Of a stretch of 64,000 nucleotides of DNA, positions 51,601-59,627 are shown in pieces; positions within the stretch are counted from its first letter, which is position 1; each line of letters begins with the position of its first letter. The stretch comes from an uncultured Flaviramulus sp. (GTDB taxonomy: Bacteria > Bacteroidota > Bacteroidia > Flavobacteriales > Flavobacteriaceae): the NCBI GenBank assembly GCA_947495125.1, contig CANLXL010000003.1:62001-126000 (forward strand), in the 5' to 3' direction. The notes under the pieces were generated by a model that ran no database searches, was not told the origin of the DNA, and saw only the letters and a program-made list of their open reading frames with translations. The translations under genes were made by a program, and so were the position numbers.

Positions 51601-54171
51601 TACAATGTTGGAGATATTGCAAAAGTCACTTTCCAATCCGGATCTGATGGCCGTGCTCTTGTAAGTATTGAAAACGGCACTGAAGTTCTAGAACATAAGT
51701 GGGTAAAAACAAAACAAGGTGAAACAATCGTTGAGATTCCTATAAGCTCAGATATGGCCCCTAATGTATTTATCAATATTTCTTTATTGCAACCACATGC
51801 TTTAACAGCAAACGATTTGCCAATTCGTTTATTTGGTGTTATCCCTGTTATGGTTGAAGACCCCGATACAAAATTAGAACCTCAACTAAAAATGCCCGAT
51901 GTTTTGCATCCGAAAGAGACTTTTAAAGTTACCGTTTCGGAAAAAAATAAAAAGGCCATGACTTATACTATTGCGGTGGTTGAAGAAGGTCTATTGGATC
52001 TAACTCGGTTTAAAACACCAAATGCGTGGCATTCGTTTTATGCCCGTGAAGCTCTGGGGGTAAAAACCTGGGATATTTTCGATGATGTTATTGGCGCCTA
52101 TTCGGGGAGTATCGATCAGATATTTGCAATTGGTGGCGATGGCAGTGCTATAGCCGGAAAAAACAAAAAGGCCAATCGTTTTAAACCGGTGGTAAGGTAT
52201 TTAGGCCCTTTCAATTTAGCAGCGGGTTCGCAACAATCCCATACCATTAAAATGCCAAATTATATTGGTGCGGTGCGTACCATGGTCGTTGCCGGAAATC
52301 ATAATTCGGGAGCTTATGGAAGTACCGACAAATCGGTTCCGGTTAAAAAACCATTAATGGTATTGGCTTCACTTCCGCGGAAATTAAGCCCAGGAGAAAA
52401 AGTAACGCTTCCGGTAACGGTTTTTGCCATGGAACCTCATGTGAAAAACGTTAATATCCGTTTGAAACTTAGCCATGGTATTTCGATAGTCGGCGAAAAA
52501 TCGAAGTCACTTTCATTTGCAAAACCGAATGAACAAATGGTTTATTTTGAGCTTGATGCCAGCAAGGCAAAAGGACTTAACACCGTAGAAGTTATCGCCA
52601 CAGGAAATGGAGAAAAATCGACTTACAAAGTGGAATTAGATGTTATAAATCCAAACCCAATAACATCAAAAACTGCCGATAAAATCTTAGACGGGCAAGT
52701 TACAGAAACCCTTACATTTTCAACTTTCGGTATCCGCGGAAGTAATATGGCAACTATAGAATTTTCAACCCTGCCGCCTATGGATTTCTCTCGTCGCCTG
52801 CAATATCTCATTCAGTACCCTCATGGCTGTGTGGAACAAACGACATCCAGTGTATTTCCACAGTTGTTTTTAAGTGATATTTTCGATTTAACACATGCTA
52901 AAAAGCAACAGATTCAAAGCAATATTGAAAACGGTATAAAACGCCTCGCTCACTTTCAAAAACCTAATGGAGGTTTAAGTTACTGGATGGGAGAAAATGA
53001 GGTAAACGATTGGGGAACAAGTTATGCCGGACATTTTTTGTTAGAAGCCGAAAAGAAAGGCTATGCACTGCCATTAACCTTTAAGAGTAATTGGGTAGCT
53101 TATCAAAAAAATGCGGCAAGTCATTGGCGACCAAGTTACAGATCTTATAATTCGGATTTAGCACAGGCTTACCGACTATACACCTTAGCATTGGCCGGGA
53201 GTCCAGATCTGGCTGCCATGAATAGACTTAGGGAGTTTACAGAAATTTCTAATGAAGCGAAATGGCGATTAGCAGCTGCATATGCTTTAGCCGGCCAAAA
53301 GGAGGCCAGCGAGAAAATATCTCGATCGGCAAACATCGCGTTTAAGCCTGTTCGAAATAATTATTACACCTATGGGTCTGTAGATCGAAACAGAGCCATG
53401 GCTTTAGAAACCATGGTACTCACTAAAAATGCAAAAAGACGAGAGCTTTCACAATATATTGCTAAAGATTTATCAAGCAAACGTTGGATGAGTACGCAAA
53501 CAGCGGCTTATAGCTTATTGGCTATGGCTAAAATGGTAGAAGCCAATGGTGGAAAAGCACTTAAAGTGGCGTATACTTTAAATAGTAAAACCGAAACTAT
53601 TGATACTAAAAGTGCCGTTGCGCAACGCGATCTAAAAATAAATAATGGTAACAATACCATTTCATTTACAAATCATAAGGATAATGTCGTTTATGCCCGC
53701 GTTTTATATTCGGGGAAACTACCCCTTGGAAAAGAATTAGCCGAACAGCGCGGCTTAAGTGTTAGTTATATCTATAACGACTTGAATGGAAACAGAATCA
53801 ATATTTCAGAATTAACCCAAGGGCAGGATTTTGTGGCAACCATTAAGGTGAGTAATTTAAAAAATGAAGCTGTTAACGATATCGCCTTGACTCAAATTTT
53901 CCCATCTGGTTGGGAGATCGTAAATACCCGATTTACTGATTTTGGAGATACCACAACAAGCAAAGCACGTTATACAGATATTCGAGACGATCGCGTCAAT
54001 TTCTATTTCGATTTAAAAAGAAAAGGAAAACAAGACACCAAAACATTTCGAGTGATGCTCAATGCATCATACTTAGGAACCTACTATTTACCTGGAATTC
54101 AAGCAGAAGCTATGTACAACAACGAATACTTAGTTAGAACAAAAGGTAAATGGATTGAAGTAAAACAATAA
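48610..54171 (+). CDS. Thioester alpha-2-macroglobulin family lipoprotein
   Basis: An 1853-residue lipoprotein (lipobox LAISC) of the bacterial alpha-2-macroglobulin family. Visible order: N-terminal MG-like domains with an Ig-like segment (EPATEYTVTVKLSEI), an acidic low-complexity insert at about 446-490, the MG core (LKGYIYGERGVWRPGDSLHLTFMLND), the A2M middle domain (VRYLGPFNLAAGSQQSHTIKMPNYIGAVRTMVVAG), and the thioester domain with GCVEQTTS (Cys1407, Gln1410, so the bond can form). A helical TED and receptor-like C-terminal domain follow. These proteins trap foreign proteases in the periplasm and usually work with PBP1C, encoded 2.1 kb downstream. Confidence 0.94.
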   Translation: MSLKKLFAFVMFITLAISCKKKVVETDNIFKFKDYISYTTSGLTSVAKPIHISFANNVDGWETNQEIDSDIITISPYVQGELTVANSHALIFTPDESLEPATEYTVTVKLSEIYKDISKAYRQYTFRFKTITPNFNLVTNNLQSYNKQWQYLESVIKSADIITLEEAKQLVKVSQDGKHLPLTFNESHEKAKVFEFKIDSIQRDINDSEILVKWDGKAIKASHKGEQNIVIPGTNNFSILNVDVIQSPEQHLSINFSDPLKKQQNFDGLVTLQNLKNPKYVVVGNVLKIYPDTKLVGNIQVDVFQGIKNTEGYKLKKPFSETVAFEALKPQARLIKNGSILPNSKALKFNFEAVNLSAVDVRIIKVFENNILQFLQENRLNSTNSYEVKKVGRRIAKQTIQLQTEVENTGKWKTYSIDLSKNFKADAGAIYRVELSFDKRHSLYDCDDAVKTTNVENDDDYFENEHYDDEGETNMEDDERREEAYWDNLTYQYKNYSYNWRERENPCHNAYYNENRIISQNLIASNIGVIAKRSTNNSYYFAVTDILTTNPIANATITLYNFQQRELEKTTTDAEGLSIIDAEKHAAFAIVSKGSHTSYVKLHDGNSLSLSKFDVSGQRLQRGLKGYIYGERGVWRPGDSLHLTFMLNDNNNKLPKKHPVKLEVTNPNGKLVYKKVSVDNINNVFKFTVPTSIQYKTGNYSAKVSVGGATFYKSLKIETVKPNRLKIKVDFKNDILTSSAPLKGNLDVKWLHGAPGKNLKAEIKAKFSTSHSGFKTFKDYTFNDPTRTFNTEEVNVFEGVVNAEGQATVNNTLEIGKNAPGMLNVQFLVRAFENGGDFSMDAFTKRYAPYKTFVGLRSPKGNAYGSYFTDENQNFDLVVVDAYGKPVKRNNLEVKVYKIEWRWWWNSSYDNLSSYVSSSYHRPYLNLKVNTDANGKGHFNLNIPDSERGRYLIRISDPVSGHATGRTAYFYKNWWQNSSSGDKDAAKMLVFSADKETYNVGDIAKVTFQSGSDGRALVSIENGTEVLEHKWVKTKQGETIVEIPISSDMAPNVFINISLLQPHALTANDLPIRLFGVIPVMVEDPDTKLEPQLKMPDVLHPKETFKVTVSEKNKKAMTYTIAVVEEGLLDLTRFKTPNAWHSFYAREALGVKTWDIFDDVIGAYSGSIDQIFAIGGDGSAIAGKNKKANRFKPVVRYLGPFNLAAGSQQSHTIKMPNYIGAVRTMVVAGNHNSGAYGSTDKSVPVKKPLMVLASLPRKLSPGEKVTLPVTVFAMEPHVKNVNIRLKLSHGISIVGEKSKSLSFAKPNEQMVYFELDASKAKGLNTVEVIATGNGEKSTYKVELDVINPNPITSKTADKILDGQVTETLTFSTFGIRGSNMATIEFSTLPPMDFSRRLQYLIQYPHGCVEQTTSSVFPQLFLSDIFDLTHAKKQQIQSNIENGIKRLAHFQKPNGGLSYWMGENEVNDWGTSYAGHFLLEAEKKGYALPLTFKSNWVAYQKNAASHWRPSYRSYNSDLAQAYRLYTLALAGSPDLAAMNRLREFTEISNEAKWRLAAAYALAGQKEASEKISRSANIAFKPVRNNYYTYGSVDRNRAMALETMVLTKNAKRRELSQYIAKDLSSKRWMSTQTAAYSLLAMAKMVEANGGKALKVAYTLNSKTETIDTKSAVAQRDLKINNGNNTISFTNHKDNVVYARVLYSGKLPLGKELAEQRGLSVSYIYNDLNGNRINISELTQGQDFVATIKVSNLKNEAVNDIALTQIFPSGWEIVNTRFTDFGDTTTSKARYTDIRDDRVNFYFDLKRKGKQDTKTFRVMLNASYLGTYYLPGIQAEAMYNNEYLVRTKGKWIEVKQ

Positions 54172-54354
54172 ACCACCTCGTCTTCATTTCGAAGTATCGG
54201 GTTGAATCCACTCCTCCTTAAAAAAGGAGGAGAGTTAAACAGAGAACGGATTTTTAAGTTTAAACAAAAATGATGTACTAAACCGATAAACAACTCCTTC
54301 GCTTTAAAGGGAGGGTGGATTTATCCCGAAGTATCGGGATAAAGACGGAAGGGT
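54172..54354 (+). repeat. Structured repeat element, copy A
   Basis: 183 bases starting directly at the A2M stop codon. The left end ACCACCTCGTCTTC and the right end AAAGACGGAAGGGT are imperfect inverted repeats of each other. Inside are three hairpins: CTCCTCCTT/AAGGAGGAG (54211-54232), an imperfect CTCCTTCG/GGGAGG stem (54293-54314) and ATCCCGA/TCGGGAT (54323-54340). Copies B and C share the ends, the order of hairpins and stretches of the spacer. Confidence 0.85.
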
Positions 54355-54386
54355 ATAAAAAATTATTAAATAAAAACACAGAAAAC

Positions 54387-55250
54387 ATGAAAACATATAT
54401 AAATATCATCGCATTATTGATCACTTTCAATTTTGCACAAGCACAAGAGATTCAATACGTTTCAGCTGAAAACGGATTAATAGTACGAGACAACCCCAGT
54501 AGAGGAGCAAAGCGCATTGCAAAACTCGAATACGGGACACAGTTGGAAATCATGGAATATTCACAGCTCAAATTAGATGTCGTAGATAATGGAGAAAAAA
54601 TATCCGGTGAATGGGTTAAAATCATGACTACTAATGAAGCTGAAGATGTAAGTGCTGGTTATGTTTTTAATGGGTTTTTAACAAAAAAAGAGCTCAAAAA
54701 ACGGCTAAAGATTGATTTTGATGAATTTATTGTAACCATCGACAATTTAAAGATTTACCCAATAGAAACAGAGCATCAAACTAAAAATGACACCATTTTC
54801 ATGACCGTTGAATTAGGGGAAACTCCGGAAAACAAAATGATTCAGGTTAAGCATCTTCAAGATTTTAGCAAGATTGAAGTATTCCAAAAACATGAAAATA
54901 GCATCACGATTATGGATGAAGGTCCGCATTGTGATTTAGTAAACTGGAAACATTATACCTCAAGTTGGAAACCTTTAAGAGCAATAACTAAACACAAAAA
55001 ATTTAAAACCAATGCCTATACAGAAAAAGAATGGAATACCTTTATAAATATTAATTTAGAGGACTTAAAAACAGCTGTTAAAAATGCATGTGGCGATAAA
55101 TGGAGTAACCTTATAAAAAATGCTAATTCGGTAGAAACTTATCCTATTGGGATATCGATAAGCAAAATTTATTTACGGGTCGTCATGACTGACCTGGATG
55201 GTAACAAAATTGAAAAAGTCATTGCTTTTGAAATTCCAATGGGCTGTTAA
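54387..55250 (+). CDS. Secreted SH3-domain hypothetical protein
   Basis: A 287-residue protein with a signal peptide (cleavage near FAQAQ). Residues about 20-95 look like a bacterial SH3 domain (QYVSAENGLIVRDNPSRGAKRIAKLEYGTQLEIM ... GEWVKIM); the rest has no known motif. The open frame begins at 54315 inside repeat copy A, but the ATG at 54387 begins the signal peptide, so the upstream 24 codons are repeat sequence. It lies between A2M and PBP1C; SH3b domains often bind cell wall, which would fit the neighbourhood. Confidence 0.7.
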   Translation: MKTYINIIALLITFNFAQAQEIQYVSAENGLIVRDNPSRGAKRIAKLEYGTQLEIMEYSQLKLDVVDNGEKISGEWVKIMTTNEAEDVSAGYVFNGFLTKKELKKRLKIDFDEFIVTIDNLKIYPIETEHQTKNDTIFMTVELGETPENKMIQVKHLQDFSKIEVFQKHENSITIMDEGPHCDLVNWKHYTSSWKPLRAITKHKKFKTNAYTEKEWNTFININLEDLKTAVKNACGDKWSNLIKNANSVETYPIGISISKIYLRVVMTDLDGNKIEKVIAFEIPMGC

Positions 55251-55261
55251 ATTTTAAAACT

Positions 55262-55576
55262 ATGAAAACAAACTTTAAACCTTACTATGCTGTAATCTTT
55301 ACCTCAACATTGCATGACAACCATGAAGGTTATTCTGAGATGGCCGAAAAAATGGAAAACCTGGCAAAACAACAAAAAGGATATCTGGGCATGGATAGTG
55401 CCAGAAATGACGTCGGTATCACAATTAGTTATTGGGATAGTCTCGAAGCCATCAAAACATGGAAACAACAGGGCGAACATATACAAGCTCAGTTAAAAGG
55501 GCGTCAGGAATGGTATCCCTGGTATAATGTAAGGGTTTGTAAGGTAGAGCGAGAATATGAGTTTGGCGAGAAGTAG
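55262..55576 (+). CDS. ABM-fold (antibiotic biosynthesis monooxygenase-like) protein
   Basis: A 104-residue protein of the dimeric alpha-beta-barrel type: YYAVIFTSTL, YSEMAEKMENLAKQQKGYLGMDSARNDVGITISYWDSLEAIKTWKQQGEHIQAQLKGRQEWYPWYNVRVCKVEREYEFGEK covers nearly the whole fold, with the typical SYWDSLEAIKTWK and WY..Y motifs. No signal peptide. The substrate is unknown; such proteins range from monooxygenases to heme-degrading enzymes. It starts 11 bases after the SH3 gene. Confidence 0.85.
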   Translation: MKTNFKPYYAVIFTSTLHDNHEGYSEMAEKMENLAKQQKGYLGMDSARNDVGITISYWDSLEAIKTWKQQGEHIQAQLKGRQEWYPWYNVRVCKVEREYEFGEK

Positions 55577-55578
55577 AA

Positions 55579-55842
55579 ACCACCTTGTCTTTACCCCGAA
55601 GTATTGGAATAAAGTCACTCCTCCTTTTCAAGTAGGAGAGTTACACGGAGAACAGATTTATAATATGTACTTAATAAAAACAGAATCGCTGAACAACATC
55701 TTCCCTTAAATAAGGAAGAAATCTATATAAAGAATACATTAAATCCTATACGATAAACAAAAAACAAAGTCGTTAAGTAATTCCTTCCCTTGTGAAGGGA
55801 AGGTGGATTCACACCGACTCCTCGGGGTGAAAACGGAAGGGT
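55579..55842 (+). repeat. Structured repeat element, copy B (extended)
   Basis: 264 bases starting two bases after the ABM stop codon. Ends ACCACCTTGTCTTT and GAAAACGGAAGGGT correspond to those of copies A and C. It is about 80-100 bases longer because the right-hand hairpin module is present twice: CTTCCCTTAAATAAGGAAG near 55706-55728 and CCTTCCCTTGTGAAGGGAAGG near 55782-55803. The left hairpin is degenerate (CTCCTCCTTTTCAAGTAGGAG). Confidence 0.8.
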
Positions 55843-55861
55843 TTATAAAACACCATAAATC

Positions 55862-56123
55862 ATGAAAAACCAAATCCACAATCATAAGTATTTAGAAGAA
55901 CGAAGAAAAGAATTACATTGTCGACTTCTATTGTACTTCTGAAAAATTAATAATTGAACTTGATGGTGCATATCATTTAAATTTTGCACAACAAAATTAT
56001 GATTATGAAAGAACTCAAGTTTTAGAATCTTTAGGTTTTAAAGTATTGCGGTTTGAAAATAAATTCGTTTTTGAAAATTTACCTGAAACATTGGAAGAAA
56101 TAAGTAAGCATTTTAAAATATAA
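55862..56123 (+). pseudogene. DUF559 (Vsr-like) endonuclease remnant
   Basis: The ATG frame gives MKNQIHNHKYLEERRKELHC and then runs out of frame to a stop. From 55920 a second frame gives VDFYCTSEKLIIELDGAYH and continues FAQQNYDYERTQVLESLGFKVLRFENKFVF to a proper stop at 56121. Both parts belong to DUF559, a PD-(D/E)XK endonuclease family related to Vsr. About 35-40 residues that normally join them (the helix with the KFRRQ-type motif) are missing and the frame has shifted, so the gene is dead. The second half still has the Asp and ExDG motifs. It lies exactly between repeat copies B and C. Confidence 0.85.
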
Positions 56124-56128
56124 ACTAA

Positions 56129-56286
56129 ACCACCTCGTCTTCACTCCTCCTTAAAAAAAGGAGGAGAGTTAAATACAGAAAACATTAATAATGAGTACTA
56201 AATAATAAATTGAACCGCTAAGCCACTCCTTCCCTTAAAAAGGGAAGGTGGATTCATCCCGAGGACTGGGGTGAAGACGGAAGGGT
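56129..56286 (+). repeat. Structured repeat element, copy C
   Basis: 158 bases, the most regular copy. Ends ACCACCTCGTCTTC (56129-56142) and GAAGACGGAAGGGT (56273-56286) match as inverted repeats at 10 of 14 positions. Two near-perfect hairpins: CTCCTCCTT/AAGGAGGAG (56144-56166) and CCTTCCCTT/AAGGGAAGG (56228-56248). It ends only seven bases before the pbpC start codon and so forms its 5' leader. Confidence 0.85.
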
Positions 56287-56293
56287 AAAAAAC

Positions 56294-58645
56294 ATGAAGC
56301 AAATAATAAGCCATATAAAAAAGCACAAAATAAAGTTCGCACTCATTGGTGTACTCTTGATTGCCTATTATTTTTGTTTACCGAACCAACTCTTTAAAGA
56401 CCCTACCGCCACAGTAATGACCGATATAAGTAATACATTATTGGGAGCACAAATTGCAAAAGATGGCCAATGGCGATTTCCGCATAATGATAGCATTCCA
56501 AAGAAGTTTAAAACCTGTATCATACAGTTCGAAGATGAATATTTTTACAAGCACCCCGGGTTTAACCCTGTCTCCATTTTTAAGGCCTTAGGCAATAATT
56601 TAAAATCTGGTAGCGTAAAACGTGGTGGAAGTACCCTAACGCAACAAGTGATCAGACTTTCCAGAAAAGGACAAAAAAGAACCTATTTTGAAAAAGTAAA
56701 AGAGATTATTCTGGCAACGCGCTTAGAGTTTAGAACAACAAAAGACAAAATCCTTTCTTATTATTCCAGCAATGCCCCTTTTGGTGGCAATGTTGTAGGA
56801 CTGGATGCCGCATCTTGGCGTTACTTTAACAGAAGCTCTCAAAATCTGTCATGGGCCGAAAGTGCTACTTTAGCTGTTCTCCCTAATGCTCCGAGTTTGA
56901 TATACCCTGGGAAAAACCAAAAACGACTACTAAAAAAGCGTAATCGACTCCTTAAAAAATTATTGAAAAATAACGTTATCGATTCCTTAACTTATCAATT
57001 ATCCATTGCAGAAAGCTTACCACAAAAACCATATGCATTACCTCAAGCAGCTCCTCATTTATTGCAAAAAGCAGCAAAACTCCATTATGGAAAGCGCATT
57101 CAAACAACCATAGATCTCGAACTTCAGGAACGGGTAAATTTTATTGTAAAAAATCGTTACCAACAATTACGGCAAAATGAGATTTACAATGCCGCCATTT
57201 TAGTGTTAGATGTTAAAACCAGACAGGTTTTGGCCTATGTTGGTAATACACCTACAGACAAATCTCATCAAAAAGACGTTGATATTATAGATAAACCCAG
57301 AAGCACAGGAAGCATTCTAAAACCTTTTTTATATGCCGCTATGTTGGACACGGGAGATTTATTACCAAATACTTTGGTTGCTGATGTTCCTACGCAATTT
57401 AATAATTACCATCCGGAAAATTATAACAAAACCTATGATGGAGCCGTTCCTGCAAGTCGTGCGTTATCGCGTTCTCTAAATGTTCCGGCAGTTAGAATGT
57501 TGCAGGACTTTGGCCTGGATAGGTTCCATCATTATTTAAAAAGCCTTCAGTTAAAAGATCTAAAATACAGCGCCAATCATTACGGGCTATCCCTTATTCT
57601 TGGTGGTGCCGAAAGTAATCTTTGGGATTTATGTAAAAGCTATGCAGCATTATCATCGACCTTGAATCATTTTTCGGAAACCTCAAGTGAATATTTTTCA
57701 AATGAATTTTGCGAACCTACCTTTTTAGCTTCTAAAACCATCGATTTCGGAAAGAAAACAGAAGATAAAACGATTTATGATGCGGCATCCATTTATTTAA
57801 CTTACGAGAGTTTAAAAAATGTTAACAGACCAGAAAGTGATGACAGTTGGGAATTTTTTGACGGCTCTAAGCAAATCGCCTGGAAAACCGGAACCAGTTT
57901 TGGTTTTCGTGATGCCTGGGCCATTGGAACTACTAAAGATTATGTCGTTGGAGTTTGGGTCGGGAATGCTGACGGCGAAGGACGACCCGGTCTGGTTGGC
58001 GTGGAAACAGCAGCTCCTATTTTATTTGATGTGTTTGATCTACTACCTAATAGCACCTGGTTTTCTAAACCTTTTGATGAAATGCAAGAAGTGGAAATTT
58101 GTAAACAAAGCGGGCATCGGGCATCACAATATTGCAATGAGGTTAAAAAAGAATTTGTTCAGGTTAGTGGCTTAAAAACCAAGCCTTGTCCTTATCATGT
58201 TTTAATTCATGTAGACCATACCGAAACTTATCAAATCAATTCATCTTGCGAAGATCTAAACAATATTAATCATAAATCGTGGTTTATACTACCTCCTCTA
58301 ATGGCCCATTATTATAAAACCAAAAATCCATTTTACAAACCGCTTCCTAAATTCAGAGCAGATTGTTTAGGCGAGGAAAACATTTCCATGGCATTTATTT
58401 ATCCTAAAGCGCATAATCATATTTTTTTACCCAAAGATTTCGATGGAACAACGAATGATCTCATTTTAAAAATCGCACATTCCAAACCGGAAACTACATT
58501 ATTTTGGTACCTGGATGACCAATTTATAAGCAGTACCAAAGATATTCATGAACTAGCCATTATTCCCAAACAGGGCCAACATTCTGTAACCGTTGTTGAT
58601 GAATTTGGGAATGAAGCTAAACAGTATTTTAAAGTTTCGGAATGA
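56294..58645 (+). CDS. pbpC: Penicillin-binding protein 1C
   Basis: A 783-residue bifunctional peptidoglycan synthase. One N-terminal membrane helix; a GT51 transglycosylase domain with EDEYFYKHPGFNPVSIFKA (Glu80, Asp81) and GGSTLTQQVIRLSRK; then the transpeptidase with SILK (Ser340, Lys343), SLN in ALSRSLNVPAVRM and KTG in AWKTGTSFGFRDAW. A C-terminal BiPBP_C domain ends the protein, the mark of PBP1C. It is thought to repair wall damage after A2M-trapped protease attack. Its leader is repeat copy C, so its control may differ from that of A2M. Confidence 0.96.
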   Translation: MKQIISHIKKHKIKFALIGVLLIAYYFCLPNQLFKDPTATVMTDISNTLLGAQIAKDGQWRFPHNDSIPKKFKTCIIQFEDEYFYKHPGFNPVSIFKALGNNLKSGSVKRGGSTLTQQVIRLSRKGQKRTYFEKVKEIILATRLEFRTTKDKILSYYSSNAPFGGNVVGLDAASWRYFNRSSQNLSWAESATLAVLPNAPSLIYPGKNQKRLLKKRNRLLKKLLKNNVIDSLTYQLSIAESLPQKPYALPQAAPHLLQKAAKLHYGKRIQTTIDLELQERVNFIVKNRYQQLRQNEIYNAAILVLDVKTRQVLAYVGNTPTDKSHQKDVDIIDKPRSTGSILKPFLYAAMLDTGDLLPNTLVADVPTQFNNYHPENYNKTYDGAVPASRALSRSLNVPAVRMLQDFGLDRFHHYLKSLQLKDLKYSANHYGLSLILGGAESNLWDLCKSYAALSSTLNHFSETSSEYFSNEFCEPTFLASKTIDFGKKTEDKTIYDAASIYLTYESLKNVNRPESDDSWEFFDGSKQIAWKTGTSFGFRDAWAIGTTKDYVVGVWVGNADGEGRPGLVGVETAAPILFDVFDLLPNSTWFSKPFDEMQEVEICKQSGHRASQYCNEVKKEFVQVSGLKTKPCPYHVLIHVDHTETYQINSSCEDLNNINHKSWFILPPLMAHYYKTKNPFYKPLPKFRADCLGEENISMAFIYPKAHNHIFLPKDFDGTTNDLILKIAHSKPETTLFWYLDDQFISSTKDIHELAIIPKQGQHSVTVVDEFGNEAKQYFKVSE

Positions 58646-58687
58646 AGTCCAAATTAATAATATTTATTATATAATCATTTGTTCCTT

Positions 58688-59539
58688 TTATTCTTCCGAA
58701 GTAGTTATTTCGTTATAATAAATACTATTGAAAAAACTTAAATTTTTTGCCTCTGATATTTTATATGATTTAGTTATTGTTAAATCTTTATAAAATAGAA
58801 AAAGATACTCATTGGTCTTTCCAACAAAAACTATATTTTTATCTAGTGATGATATTTTTAAATCATTAAACTCAAACTCTACGGTTGATTCTGAGCCAAA
58901 CTTCATATTAAAAGCAGCATTCAGATTGGACGTAAACCCAACTATATAAAAGACGGTTAACCCTAAAGAGAGCATTTTAACTTTAGAAACACTTATCTGT
59001 AATTGAGTAAAGAATCTTTTTGAATTCTCATTAATTTTCAAACTGGATAGAAAGAACATTATAAATGCAAATATCAAACTAATCCTTACAAGAAATATGA
59101 ATGGGGTGTCATAAAGGTTTCGACCTTGCGGTGTCAAAATAAAAGGAAATGCGAACTTAAAAACTGTAAGGTAAAATATAAAAAAATTCATGAAATTTGG
59201 AAAAAATATATGCCAGTAGATATTAAATTTTCTCTTTATTTCTTCTTTTTTCTCTTTTTCTTTATTAAATAAATTTCTTATTTTATTTATAAAAGCGTTT
59301 ATCGAAAACATTATTACAAATATTACAATAAGATATCCAAAAAAAAATATCAGACCTGGGAACAAATCAATTAAAAGCGTATATAGGTCTGATATAGAAA
59401 TAAAAGATGTAATATCGATATGAAATGCCCGATAATAGGCATATTGATATAAGAGAGTCAATGAAATGAAATAAAGAACTAAAAAAGAAAATCTTAAATT
59501 TCTAATTTCATTAAATATATCTATAAAATTTTTCTTCAT
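58688..59539 (-). CDS. Hypothetical membrane protein, AT-rich
   Basis: A 283-residue protein with five predicted membrane helices (about 15-33, 55-80, 105-130, 143-165, 193-213) and a C-terminal soluble part of about 70 residues. A charged segment KEKEKKEEIKRKF joins helices 2 and 3. No family recognised. Codon use is markedly more AT-rich (many Ile, Phe, Asn) than its neighbours, consistent with recent acquisition. It has no operon partner. Confidence 0.6.
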   Translation of the reverse strand: MKKNFIDIFNEIRNLRFSFLVLYFISLTLLYQYAYYRAFHIDITSFISISDLYTLLIDLFPGLIFFFGYLIVIFVIMFSINAFINKIRNLFNKEKEKKEEIKRKFNIYWHIFFPNFMNFFIFYLTVFKFAFPFILTPQGRNLYDTPFIFLVRISLIFAFIMFFLSSLKINENSKRFFTQLQISVSKVKMLSLGLTVFYIVGFTSNLNAAFNMKFGSESTVEFEFNDLKISSLDKNIVFVGKTNEYLFLFYKDLTITKSYKISEAKNLSFFNSIYYNEITTSEE

Positions 59540-59627
59540 TTATATTTTCTACATTATAAATGTAAGAAAAATAAATCACAAAGAAAAAGTCTATTAATAA
59601 ATAATGTTATTTTCAAACATATGTTTT

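Noticed and set aside
54224-54232. AAGGAGGAG in the repeats as Shine-Dalgarno sites
   Set aside because: It is the right arm of a hairpin, far from any start codon, and this phylum hardly uses Shine-Dalgarno pairing.
54315-54386. N-terminal extension of the SH3 protein
   Set aside because: These codons are the right end of repeat copy A; the signal peptide begins at the ATG at 54387.
54172-56286. Repeats A to C as a CRISPR array
   Set aside because: Only three copies, unequal length, hairpins inside, genes between them and no cas genes.
57819-58175. Open frame of 118 codons inside pbpC in another frame
   Set aside because: Lies wholly inside the transpeptidase domain coding sequence and has no recognisable features.
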